A stretch of 64,000 nucleotides of DNA from Rhodospirillales bacterium (GTDB lineage Bacteria > Pseudomonadota > Alphaproteobacteria > Rhodospirillales > GLO-3). Shown here one piece after another: positions 1-8,239 of the stretch. Location: contig PIVK01000003.1 in assembly GCA_003354135.1 (NCBI GenBank), positions 44,304 to 108,303 of the forward strand, in the 5' to 3' direction. The notes beneath the pieces were generated by a model, which saw nothing but the letters and a program-made list of their open reading frames with translations, was not told the DNA's origin and did no database searches. The translations under genes were made by a program, and so were the position numbers. Numbering within the stretch: position 1 is the first letter of the stretch; every line of letters begins with the position of its first letter.

Positions 1-872
1 GAAATTTTAGGGGCATTCTCACGACGAATGAGCGGTTTTGTAAGGCGATGAGGATGGTTGATGTAATCAAAGCCGAAACGCCCTTTAACACAAAGTTTAT
101 TTTGATTGCTGGGACCGTCACGCCCTTCGACTTTAACGATTTTCCCGTCCTGAACATGATAGGTAAGTTGACAGCCAACCCCACAGAACGGGCAAAGTGA
201 GGCGACTTGCTTTTGGCTGTTGTTTTTTGTGACAACGTGTCCTGTCTGTGGGTTGCGCGGTAAAAGAGCGCCTGTCGGACAAGCTTGAACACATTCGCCG
301 CAAGCAACACATGCACTTGCATCGACAGGATCATTCTGATCAAAGACGATTTCTGATTTCGCCCCACGAAAAGCCATGCCCAAGATGTCGTTATGTTGGA
401 TGTCTCTGCATGCCCGCACACAATTGGTGCAGTGAATACAGGCATTCAGGTCAACGGCCAATGCAGGATGGGACAGGTCCGGTGCCGTTCGTTCCGCAGC
501 CTCAAACCGTGAACCGAGTTGCCCCACTTGCTGTGCCATCTTCCAAAAATGCGACTCTTTTTCCGTGCTTTGTTCCGGGGAGGGGTGATCGGCAAGCAGA
601 AGCTCCATCACCATTTTGCGCGCATTTAAGACTTTTTCGGAAGATGTCCTGACCCGCATGCCTTCGCTGATGGGACGCGAACAGGAGGCGGTCAATGTGC
701 GCTCTCCTTCGACTTCGACGACACAAAGCCGGCAACTTCCCTCTACCTTATTGTATTGATGAAAACCGGAACACAAATGCGGCAGGGTATTACCTAAGCG
801 CTTGGCACAATCGAAAATCGTTTCACCGGGGCGGGCCTCAACATTTTGCCCGTCAAGGATAAAGCCGATCAT
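1..872 (-). CDS. Formate dehydrogenase alpha subunit, N-terminal part (runs off window)
   Basis: Partial gene, start ATG at 872, no stop before base 1. It oxidises formate to CO2 at a Mo/W-bis-MGD centre and passes electrons to the flavin subunit. About 290 residues are visible, in family order: a [2Fe-2S] ferredoxin-like domain (Cys near residues 34-68), a His/Cys-type cluster region, paired [4Fe-4S] ferredoxin motifs (CIHCTNC and CVACGEC), then the CPFCGVGC motif opening the molybdopterin oxidoreductase domain. This N-terminal architecture is shared by soluble NAD-dependent FdsA/FDH1A enzymes and NuoG-like proteins. The start overlaps the stop of the beta-subunit gene (ATGA), implying translational coupling. 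The active-site Cys/Sec lies outside the window, so assignment to formate rests on this architecture plus the partner gene. Confidence 0.85.
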   Translation of the reverse strand, partial: MIGFILDGQNVEARPGETIFDCAKRLGNTLPHLCSGFHQYNKVEGSCRLCVVEVEGERTLTASCSRPISEGMRVRTSSEKVLNARKMVMELLLADHPSPEQSTEKESHFWKMAQQVGQLGSRFEAAERTAPDLSHPALAVDLNACIHCTNCVRACRDIQHNDILGMAFRGAKSEIVFDQNDPVDASACVACGECVQACPTGALLPRNPQTGHVVTKNNSQKQVASLCPFCGVGCQLTYHVQDGKIVKVEGRDGPSNQNKLCVKGRFGFDYINHPHRLTKPLIRRENAPKI

Positions 873-2401
873 TTCAATTCCTCCGCAAAATGGGTCAGGT
901 AACCAAGCAAGGGGTTAGGCGCAGCTTGTCCCAGGCCGCAAATGGAGGCACTTTGCATGACGGCGCTTAACTCTTGAAGCAGAGGAATATCTAATTTGCC
1001 GTGTTCCAGAATTTTGCTGATTTTTTCACAACCGAGTCGGCACGGTGTGCATTGTCCACAGCTTTCATGATTGAAAAAGTCCATCAGGTTCCGAACAACC
1101 GACTTCATGTCATCATGATCGGAAAGGACAACGACGGCGGCGGAACCGATAAAGCAACCGTATTTTTCCAATTCGCCGAAGGCAAGCGGAACATTATCGA
1201 GATGGGCCGGTAGAAGACCACCAGAGGCACCGCCGGGCAGATATGCTTTGAAGGTATGGCCCGATTGCATGCCTGCGCAGTAGGTTTCCATCAATTGTCT
1301 GATTGTGATGCCTGACGGGGCTTCGACCACGCCGGGTTTATTGATGCGCCCGGAGACGGAATAGAAACGAGGATAACCAGCCTCAATAAAATTCTGCGCT
1401 CCTTTCTTAAGAATTTCCTGTACGCGCCAAAGAGTTTCTACGTTGTTAACCAGTGTTGGCCGGCCAAATATTCCAGATTGTGCCGGGTAAGGCGGTTTGA
1501 TGCGCGGCAGGCCACGTTTTCCTTCGATACTTTCCAGCAAGGCCGTTTCTTCCCCGCAGATGTAGGCTCCGGCACCGCGCCTGAGATGGAGGGAGCGCCC
1601 TTTATTCAGTCCACCAGCACGAAGAGAGTTCAGTTCGGTCAATAGGATGTTACGGATATGGGGATATTCGTCCCTGAGATAGATATAGATATCCTTTGCA
1701 TCAATGACCTCGGCGGCAATGAGCATGCCTTCAAGGACTTGATGGGGGTTTGTTTCCAGACAGTATCGGTCTTTAAAGGTGCCGGGCTCACCTTCATCGG
1801 CATTGACGACAAGGGCGCGTTCTCCTTCAGAGGACAATAGGAACCGCCATTTGCGTGCAACGGGAAAACCGGCACCGCCCATACCGCTAAGCTTGGATTT
1901 TTCAAGTTCAGACAGGATATGGTCTTTGGAGATATCGCGGGCCTGTAATTTCTTGAGAATATCATAGCCGCCAGCAGCCTGATATTGGGCTAGGTCCGGA
2001 TAGTTTTGCAGGGCCGGTGTTGCCGCTGAGGTATCATTGATCGGGGCTTTGTCGCATGCCCCAACACAGGGCACGGTTTTGATGTTTGGTCCTAAGGGAT
2101 GGGGACGCGCCATCTGGCAGGCAATGCCGGAACAGGCCTTGGCCGGAGAAGTTTTTGCTTTTTCCTCCACATTGAAATGAGCATAAAAGGTAGCCGTTTC
2201 AAAAACTTCGACCTGCGACAATTTCATTGCACAGGCCAAAGCGGCCAGTGTGTCACGGCTTAAGTATCCATATTCGTCTTGGAGGACATGAAGATTTTCA
2301 ATCAATAGATCTCGGTGTCCAACATTTTCTCCAAGGAGTTTTGTGACGTCATTCAGGCGAGTTTCATCAATTTGTTGCCCTTTTGGAAAAAATGCCTTCA
2401 T
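869..2401 (-). CDS. NAD-dependent formate dehydrogenase beta subunit, fused NuoE-NuoF type
   Basis: 510 residues from ATG 2401, chosen over an upstream in-frame start because AGGAAA lies just before it and the NuoE-like fold begins there. Residues ~1-140 are NuoE/FdsG-like (thioredoxin-like [2Fe-2S] with CSGIAC and CVGAC). The remainder is NuoF/FdsB-like: glycine-rich NADH site (SGMGGAGFP), FMN-site motif ADEGEPGTFKDR, GEETAL, and the [4Fe-4S] CGQCTPC ligands near the C-terminus. It takes electrons from the alpha subunit and reduces NAD+. The E+F fusion is the arrangement known for FDH1 of methylotrophs such as Methylobacterium; in Rhodobacter-type enzymes the two are separate. The DNA is less GC-rich than the genes to the right. 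Confidence 0.88.
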   Translation of the reverse strand: MKAFFPKGQQIDETRLNDVTKLLGENVGHRDLLIENLHVLQDEYGYLSRDTLAALACAMKLSQVEVFETATFYAHFNVEEKAKTSPAKACSGIACQMARPHPLGPNIKTVPCVGACDKAPINDTSAATPALQNYPDLAQYQAAGGYDILKKLQARDISKDHILSELEKSKLSGMGGAGFPVARKWRFLLSSEGERALVVNADEGEPGTFKDRYCLETNPHQVLEGMLIAAEVIDAKDIYIYLRDEYPHIRNILLTELNSLRAGGLNKGRSLHLRRGAGAYICGEETALLESIEGKRGLPRIKPPYPAQSGIFGRPTLVNNVETLWRVQEILKKGAQNFIEAGYPRFYSVSGRINKPGVVEAPSGITIRQLMETYCAGMQSGHTFKAYLPGGASGGLLPAHLDNVPLAFGELEKYGCFIGSAAVVVLSDHDDMKSVVRNLMDFFNHESCGQCTPCRLGCEKISKILEHGKLDIPLLQELSAVMQSASICGLGQAAPNPLLGYLTHFAEELK

Positions 2402-2565
2402 GGAATTTCCTGTTTCCAGAGTTGAATATGGATGACAGAAGACGAACGCGCCCCGCTCCTGCAACCGGAGATAGATCAATATCTATGGCGCACGGAAACT
2501 ATTTGGTAACCATATTCCCATAGGATGTAAGGAGCCGAAAGAGCGGATTTAAAAGGAGAACCGCC

Positions 2566-2757
2566 ATGACACGGCATCAAGAAGACTATCTCATCGCCCG
2601 CGCGCTCTGTATCGCCGCTGGTGCGGAAGAGACGGAGCAGGCTGACGCCGACCGGATGCTCGACCTGCTCATCGACCGTTTCCCCGCCCTGGCCCGGGCC
2701 GTGCTGCACGAGAACCGGGGCACCGAACCCGGCCTGCATCTGAGGGTGCTGTACTGA
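2566..2757 (+). CDS. Small hypothetical protein, 63 aa
   Basis: I do not recognise this protein. It begins MTRHQEDYLIAR and is rich in Ala, Glu, Asp and Leu, predicted helical and soluble, with no signal peptide or membrane segment. A strong ribosome-binding site (AAAAGGAG) sits 7 bases before the ATG, the main reason for calling it. It lies alone on the plus strand between the formate dehydrogenase genes and the shikimate-kinase-like gene, and its composition matches the GC-rich chromosome rather than the fdh segment. Confidence 0.5.
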   Translation: MTRHQEDYLIARALCIAAGAEETEQADADRMLDLLIDRFPALARAVLHENRGTEPGLHLRVLY

Positions 2758-2918
2758 GACCGGTCACGGTCCCGTGAAAAGCGGCATGCTTCCCTTGCCG
2801 CCACCTGTACTGAAAACCGAGAGGTCGGCCGCAGCTGCCCGATGCCGAAAGGGGGAGCCTGCGGACGGACGGCGCGCTATGACAAGGGGTTCCTGCGGGG
2901 CTTGGTGCGCCGCCTTTT

Positions 2919-3461
2919 CTAGAGGATCGAATCCGGGAACTTCTTCAAGATGATCTCCGCCAGTTCCTGGCGTGTCTTGCCCCCGATGTCGATGGTCACA
3001 TCCGCGGCTCGTTCGTAGAAAGGCAGCCGGCGGCGCATGACGTCTTCCGCCGAACGCGTGTCGTCCAGGCCGGGGCGCTTGGCACTGTCCTTGGTCTTGG
3101 CGGCCAGGCGTTTGATGTTGCCCTTGAGCCAGATGATGGTGCCGGTCTTCCTCAGGCGCGCGACCTTGCGCTTGGAAAAAACCTCGTTCCTGTCCTTGTC
3201 GAGATCGACGATCACGCCGCCGCCGCAGTCGATGATGGCGCCATCCAGTTTCGAGACCTTCTTCACCACCGCGTATTCCATGTCGCGGAATTTACGCCAG
3301 TCACCGCCCTGGCCGGCGATGATCTCGGCGATGGTCCGGCCACCGTTCTCGTATTCGATCAACTGGTCGATGGACAGCACCGGACGTTTGGTGAGCACGG
3401 ACAAACGCCTGGATACGTTGGACTTCCCGGCGCCCCGCATTCCGATCAGGATCAAATTCAT
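2919..3461 (-). CDS. Shikimate-kinase-like P-loop kinase
   Basis: 180 residues, normal length for AroK/AroL (ATP + shikimate to shikimate 3-phosphate, cytoplasm). Walker A GMRGAGKS is at residues 7-14, the shikimate-binding Arg in KFRDME, the GGGV loop, the LID RP motif (KRPGLDD), and the C-terminal RLPFYERAADVTI matching the family's RxPLYxExAD segment. The first Asp of the family's DxD before the helix is Ser here (SIDQ at 30-33), which may affect Mg2+ coordination, so it may be a paralogue with another substrate or lowered activity. It starts 25 bases after gatB on the same strand and is probably the last gene of the gatC-gatA-gatB transcript. Confidence 0.75.
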   Translation of the reverse strand: MNLILIGMRGAGKSNVSRRLSVLTKRPVLSIDQLIEYENGGRTIAEIIAGQGGDWRKFRDMEYAVVKKVSKLDGAIIDCGGGVIVDLDKDRNEVFSKRKVARLRKTGTIIWLKGNIKRLAAKTKDSAKRPGLDDTRSAEDVMRRRLPFYERAADVTIDIGGKTRQELAEIILKKFPDSIL

Positions 3462-3486
3462 CGTTCCCCCCCGGCAACGTGTGCGC

Positions 3487-4944
3487 TCAGCCGGCCAGCT
3501 TCTTTCTCAGCAGCTCGTTGACCGTCTGCGGATTGGCCTTGCCCCCCGTGGCCTTCATGACCTGGCCGACGAACCAGCCGATGATCTTCTGGTTGCCCGC
3601 CTTGTATTGGGCGACTTGGTTCTCGCCGGCAGCGATGGCCGCATCGACCGCGGCTTCGATGGCCCCCGTGTCGGTCACCTGCTTCAGGCCCTGTGCCTCG
3701 ACGATGGCCTCTGGATCATCGCCGGTTTCCATCATCGCCTCAAAGACCTTCTTGGCGATATTGCTGGAAATGGTTCCGTCCTTGATCAGGTCGAGAAGCT
3801 TGCCCAGGCCCGCCGCCGAAACCGGGCTTTCGCCGATGCCGAGACCCAGCTTGCCGAGTGCGCCCGCAAGGTTGTTGATCACCCAATTGGCGGCCTGCTT
3901 GGCATCGCGGCCCTCCGCCGCCGCTTCGAAGTACTCTGCCGTTTCGCGCTCCGCGACCAGGACGCCCGCGTCGTAGGCCGACAGGCCGAAATCCCTCATG
4001 AAGCGGTTCTTCTTGGCGTCGGGGAGCTCGGGCAGCGTTGCCTCGATCTTCGCCACCCACGCCGCATCCAGCCTCAGCGGCAGCAGGTCGGGATCGGGGA
4101 AATAACGGTAGTCGTGCGCGAATTCCTTGGCCCGCATGGACCGCGTCTCGCCCTTGCCTGAATCAAAGAGCCGGGTCTCCTGCACCACCTCGCCGCCGGA
4201 CTCGTAGACGTCGATCTGGCGCTCCGCCTCGTGTTCGATAGCCTGCATGACGAACTTGACCGAATTGACGTTCTTGACCTCGGCCCGTGTGCGTAAGTCC
4301 GTCTCGCCGACCTTCCGTACCGAGACATTGACGTCGCAACGAAGCGACCCTTCCTCCATATTGCCGTCGCAGGTGCCCAGATACCGGAGGATCGAGCGCA
4401 TCTTGCGGAGGTACGCCCCCGCCTCTTCCGGCGTGCGGATATCCGGCTTGGAGACGATCTCCATCAAACACGTGCCGGAGCGGTTGAGGTCAATAAAGGT
4501 GCGCCTGGGATCGCGGTCGTGGATCGACTTCCCGGCGTCCTGTTCCATGTGCAGGCGCTCGATGCCGATCTCCCGGGTCGAGCCGTCCTCCAGGTCCAGC
4601 ACCACCGTGCCCTCGCCGACGATGGGGTGCAGGTACTGGCTGATCTGGTAGCCCTGGGGCAGGTCGGCGTAAAAGTAGTTCTTGCGCTCGAAGACGCTGT
4701 GGAGATTGATCTTGGCATTCAGGCCGAGGCCCGTCTTCACCGCCTGCTCGACCGCATATTCGTTGATCACCGGCAGCATGCCGGGCATGGCGGCATCCAC
4801 CAGCGACACCTGTTCGTTGGGTTCGGCCCCGAATTCGACGGAGGCGCCCGAGAACAGCTTGGCCTTGGAGATCGCCTGAGCATGGACTTCGAGCCCGCAG
4901 ACGACTTCCCAATCGCCGGTCTCGCCCTGGACGATGTAGCTCAT
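3487..4944 (-). CDS. gatB: Asp/Glu-tRNA(Asn/Gln) amidotransferase subunit B
   Basis: 485 residues, standard GatB length. The N-terminal catalytic cradle opens with [12 protein letters not shown] and contains the signature LPQGYQISQ and the ICDVNVS-like segment RCDVNVSVR; the C-terminal helical and YqeY/tail domains end in LRKKLAG. GatB phosphorylates the mischarged Glu-tRNA(Gln) or Asp-tRNA(Asn) carboxyl and uses ammonia from GatA for transamidation. The gene follows gatA with no intergenic base and is followed by the shikimate-kinase-like gene. Presence of gatCAB implies that the organism makes Gln-tRNA and/or Asn-tRNA by the indirect route. Confidence 0.97.
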   Translation of the reverse strand: MSYIVQGETGDWEVVCGLEVHAQAISKAKLFSGASVEFGAEPNEQVSLVDAAMPGMLPVINEYAVEQAVKTGLGLNAKINLHSVFERKNYFYADLPQGYQISQYLHPIVGEGTVVLDLEDGSTREIGIERLHMEQDAGKSIHDRDPRRTFIDLNRSGTCLMEIVSKPDIRTPEEAGAYLRKMRSILRYLGTCDGNMEEGSLRCDVNVSVRKVGETDLRTRAEVKNVNSVKFVMQAIEHEAERQIDVYESGGEVVQETRLFDSGKGETRSMRAKEFAHDYRYFPDPDLLPLRLDAAWVAKIEATLPELPDAKKNRFMRDFGLSAYDAGVLVAERETAEYFEAAAEGRDAKQAANWVINNLAGALGKLGLGIGESPVSAAGLGKLLDLIKDGTISSNIAKKVFEAMMETGDDPEAIVEAQGLKQVTDTGAIEAAVDAAIAAGENQVAQYKAGNQKIIGWFVGQVMKATGGKANPQTVNELLRKKLAG

Positions 4945-6414
4945 CTAGAGGCCCTCCGGCTTGGCGTCGAACCCGATGGCCTCTTCCAGAGTCTCCGCAA
5001 CCCGGAACAGCGTAAGTTCATCGAAGGCCGGGGCGATCAGTTGCAGCCCCAGCGGCAGCCCCCCCGCATCCAGGCCGGCCGGCACCGAAATCCCCGGCAG
5101 GCCGGCCAGCGACGACGGCACCGTGAAGATGTCGTTCAGGTACATGGCGATGGGGTCGTCCTCCTTCTCGCCGATAGCAAACGCGGCACTTGGCGTGGTC
5201 GGGGTCAGGATGACGTCACAGGTTTCGTAAGCTTGGCGGAAATCATCGGCGATCAAGGTCCGCACCTTCTGCGCCTTAAGGTAATAGGCGTCATAATAGC
5301 CGGCGCTGAGCACATAGGTGCCGATCATGATTCTACGGCGCACCTCGGCACCGAAGCCCTCGGCGCGGGTGTTCAGGTACATGTCATCCAGCGTCCCGCC
5401 CTCGACCCGGAGCCCGTAGCGAACTCCGTCGTAACGCGCCAGGTTGGACGAGGCTTCGGCCGGAGCCACGATATAATAGGTGGGCAGCGCGTACTTGGTA
5501 TGGGGGAGCGTGACATCGACGATCTCCGCCCCCTGGGCCTTCAGCGTTTCGGTGCCCTTCCGCCACAAGGCCTCGATCTCGTCCGGCGCGCCGTCCATGC
5601 GGTACTCGGCCGGAATGCCGACCTTGAGGCCCTTTACCCCTTGGCCCAGAGTAGCCGTAAAGTCCGGGGTTTCGATGGGGGCCGAGGTGGAATCCTTGGG
5701 GTCATGGCCGGCCATGGCGTTCAGCATGATCGCCGCGTCTTCGACGCTTCGCGTCATGGGGCCGGCCTGATCCAATGACGAGGCGAAGGCGACGATCCCC
5801 CAACGAGAGCATCGCCCGTAGGTCGGCTTCATGCCGACGACCCCGCAGAAACTGGCCGGCTGGCGGATGGAGCCCCCGGTGTCCGTGCCCGTCGCCGCCA
5901 GGCAGGTCCGCGCCGCCACGGCGGCGGCCGAGCCGCCGGACGAGCCGCCCGGCACCAAATCCTTGCCGTCCTTGGGGCCCCAGGGGTTCTTCACCGAACC
6001 GTAGTGGCTGGTGACGTTGGCTGACCCCATGGCGAACTCGTCCATGTTCGCCTTGCCCAGCATGACCGCGCCGGCGTCGCGAAGGTTCCGGGTCACCGTG
6101 GATTCATAAGGCGGCGTGAAGCCGTCGAGGATATGGGATGCGGCGGTGCTCAACACGCCTTCGGTACAGAACAGGTCCTTGACCGCAATGGGAATGCCGT
6201 CCATGGCCCCCTTGAGGTCTTTGGACGCGCGGCGTTTGTCGGAGGCATCGGCGCGCTCCAACGCGATGCCGGGGGTTTCCGTGACGTAAGCGTTGATGCC
6301 CCGTTGCGTCTCCATGGCCTTGATGTGGGCCTCGGTCAGTTCGCGCGAAGATACCTCGCCCTTGGCCAGGAAGTCGCGGGCCGCCGCGATGGTGAGATCG
6401 GTGAGGTCGCTCAT
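4945..6414 (-). CDS. gatA: Asp/Glu-tRNA(Asn/Gln) amidotransferase subunit A
   Basis: 489 residues, an amidase-signature enzyme that hydrolyses glutamine to supply ammonia to GatB. The catalytic Ser-cisSer-Lys region is visible: the Lys in IPIAVKDLF and the Gly/Ser-rich signature [12 protein letters not shown] followed by [12 protein letters not shown]. Full length with the family C-terminus ([16 protein letters not shown]). It sits directly between gatC (3 bases apart) and gatB (abutting) on the minus strand, the conserved gatCAB order. Confidence 0.97.
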   Translation of the reverse strand: MSDLTDLTIAAARDFLAKGEVSSRELTEAHIKAMETQRGINAYVTETPGIALERADASDKRRASKDLKGAMDGIPIAVKDLFCTEGVLSTAASHILDGFTPPYESTVTRNLRDAGAVMLGKANMDEFAMGSANVTSHYGSVKNPWGPKDGKDLVPGGSSGGSAAAVAARTCLAATGTDTGGSIRQPASFCGVVGMKPTYGRCSRWGIVAFASSLDQAGPMTRSVEDAAIMLNAMAGHDPKDSTSAPIETPDFTATLGQGVKGLKVGIPAEYRMDGAPDEIEALWRKGTETLKAQGAEIVDVTLPHTKYALPTYYIVAPAEASSNLARYDGVRYGLRVEGGTLDDMYLNTRAEGFGAEVRRRIMIGTYVLSAGYYDAYYLKAQKVRTLIADDFRQAYETCDVILTPTTPSAAFAIGEKEDDPIAMYLNDIFTVPSSLAGLPGISVPAGLDAGGLPLGLQLIAPAFDELTLFRVAETLEEAIGFDAKPEGL

Positions 6415-6417
6415 CGC

Positions 6418-6708
6418 CTATTCCACCACCTTGGGCACGGCATAGAAACGTTCCTCGAGCTCCGGGGCGTTGGCCAGGACCTTTTCCGGACAGTGGCCGT
6501 CGGTCACCGCATCGTTGCGCATGGGCGCCTCAAGGCCCCCGACAACCGAGGTCATGGGCTCGACCCCCTCGGTGTCGACCTCGGCCAGTTGCTCGACCCA
6601 GCCGATGATGTTGTTGAGCTCGCCCCTCAATTTCTCCAGATCGCCTTCCGGAATGCGAATGCGGGCGAGGTAGGCGACCTCCCTGACCTTGTCGATATCC
6701 AGCGCCAT
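6418..6708 (-). CDS. gatC: Asp/Glu-tRNA(Asn/Gln) amidotransferase subunit C
   Basis: 96 residues from ATG 6708. The open frame extends upstream, but the GatC fold begins at MALDIDKVREVAYLARI, so the internal start is chosen. GatC is the small clamp-like subunit that stabilises the GatA-GatB complex. The typical pattern is present: AxLARI near the N-terminus, NNIIGWVEQL, and a C-terminal VPKVVE (the family ends VPKV). First gene of the gatCAB(-kinase) operon; the gene upstream is 109 bases away. Confidence 0.95.
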   Translation of the reverse strand: MALDIDKVREVAYLARIRIPEGDLEKLRGELNNIIGWVEQLAEVDTEGVEPMTSVVGGLEAPMRNDAVTDGHCPEKVLANAPELEERFYAVPKVVE

Positions 6709-6817
6709 GACGTCCCTTTTTTGACCGGAGGCCGAGCACGGAAATCCCCCCGGGGCTCGGGCGGAGCGGAAGGTAGCACCCGTCGAACGGGGCCGCAAGC
6801 GGTCGAGGGACGCGTAT

Positions 6818-7618
6818 TCAGCGTTTCTTGGCGATGGCGCCCAGTGTCGCCTTGGTCCAGGACGACAGAACCACCTCGACTCCCGCGCCCAGCGCCGCAC
6901 GTGTGGTGTCGGCCGCTATTTCCTTCTTTGTCGGCGCGGTGACGAAGCGCTTCAGTGTTGCCCCGTCATAGGCCACCACCTTTTTATTCCGGTGGTAAAG
7001 CAGGTTGCTGGAGAAGAGCTGCTCGTATTCGTCACCGGCCAAGTCGGGAACATCGAGCGTGATCTGGAACGCCCCCTTGCGTTCGAGCTGATACGGCGCT
7101 TCGGTGATGAACATGATGGTGGGGAACATGAGCTCGCCGCCCCCGTGGGCGTAATCACACCGGAACCACACCTCGTAGTCGGCGGTCTCGACGGGGACGT
7201 CCCGCATTTCGGACTTCCCTTCGAAATGGATGTTGTAGTCGCAGCCCACACCGTCCGCCGTGGCGCCGCGCCCACGGATGTCTTTCCTCAGCGTGCCGTC
7301 GATCAGGGGCAGGGTGATGGGGGCGTATACGAACCCGAAATCTTTTCCGTCCTTGATGACCGCCAACCAGCTATCGGCATATCCGGCGACGGTGATCTTT
7401 CTACCCTTGTTGAGCAGACCGATCTTTTTTGCCGATAGGTTGGGCTTGCTCCGGACGTTGATATCCTTCATCGCCATATGCAGGCCGGGTTGGGCCGTAA
7501 TGCTCTGGCCCAGGAAGGTGGCCTTCGCGTCCTCATCGGCGGCACACACGGGCGCGCCCTGGGCCATCGCCGTGGCCAGAATTGCCGCTCCCAAAACAAA
7601 TTTCGCCATCGTCCGCAT
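6818..7618 (-). CDS. Exported protein with SH3-like domain
   Basis: 266 residues from ATG 7618 (ATG 7609 is an alternative); the longer upstream frame is not protein-like. A signal peptide is visible (MRTMAKFVLGAAILATAMAQ followed by AxxxCAA), so the product is periplasmic or secreted. After it, a bacterial SH3-like segment (DINVRSKPNLSAKKIGLLNKGRKITV, written here as two parts: DINVRSKPNLSAKKIG and LLNKGRKITV) suggests binding to peptidoglycan or protein. The remainder, with CDYNIHFEGKSEM and a Cys pair, is not recognised. Same strand as gatC, 109 bases upstream of it. Confidence 0.7.
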   Translation of the reverse strand: MRTMAKFVLGAAILATAMAQGAPVCAADEDAKATFLGQSITAQPGLHMAMKDINVRSKPNLSAKKIGLLNKGRKITVAGYADSWLAVIKDGKDFGFVYAPITLPLIDGTLRKDIRGRGATADGVGCDYNIHFEGKSEMRDVPVETADYEVWFRCDYAHGGGELMFPTIMFITEAPYQLERKGAFQITLDVPDLAGDEYEQLFSSNLLYHRNKKVVAYDGATLKRFVTAPTKKEIAADTTRAALGAGVEVVLSSWTKATLGAIAKKR

Positions 7619-7709
7619 TTCCCGAACATGATAGCCAAGCCTCCGGACCCGCTCCACCCGGTTTTTTGGCGCTGGCGCGCTGCGTGGGGTGGGGTTATGG
7701 TTCCGGACC

Positions 7710-8177
7710 ATGGCGGTGATCGAACTTCCGGAGTTGAAAAGCCAGGTCAAGAGCGGCACACGCCTGCTTGGGCTCGATGTCGGCACGAAAACCATCGGGC
7801 TCGCGTTGTCCGACGTTCTGATGATGATCGCATCCCCGCTGGAGACCATCAAGCGCACCAAATTCACCCGTGACGCGGAAGCTCTGGTGCGAATCGCCGG
7901 GCCCCTCGATGTCGGCGGTTTGGTTATCGGCCTGCCGGTCAGCATGGACGGAACCGAGGGCCCGCGCTGCCAGTCCACCCGTCAGTTCGGAACCAATCTG
8001 CTGGAGGTTCTCGATTTACCCATCGTCTATTGGGACGAGAGATTATCCACGGCCGCGGTCGAACGTATGATGATCTCCGAGATGGACATGACCCGCAAAC
8101 GCCGTAAGGAAGTGGTCGACAAAGCGGCCGCCGCCTACATCCTCCAGGGGGCACTGGACGCAATCGGCCGGTCATGA
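7710..8177 (+). CDS. ruvX: Pre-16S rRNA maturation nuclease / RuvX (YqgF) family
   Basis: 155 residues from ATG 7710. An RNase H-like fold protein known for processing the 16S rRNA 5' end and historically annotated as a Holliday junction resolvase. Key motifs: LLGLDVGTKTIGLALSD (first catalytic Asp), VIGLPVSMDGTEG, and YWDERLSTAAVE (conserved DER), with the C-terminal VDKAAAAYILQ containing the last Asp. A GTG further upstream keeps the frame open but adds nothing conserved. In related genomes ruvX commonly lies near pyrB; here the two are separated by the SIR2-TPR gene. Confidence 0.95.
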   Translation: MAVIELPELKSQVKSGTRLLGLDVGTKTIGLALSDVLMMIASPLETIKRTKFTRDAEALVRIAGPLDVGGLVIGLPVSMDGTEGPRCQSTRQFGTNLLEVLDLPIVYWDERLSTAAVERMMISEMDMTRKRRKEVVDKAAAAYILQGALDAIGRS

Positions 8178-8239
8178 TCCCCGTCCTTCTGCGGCGGTGA
8201 CCCTGCCGCGGGTGCTGGTGACATTGAGGTAAGGCCGGA

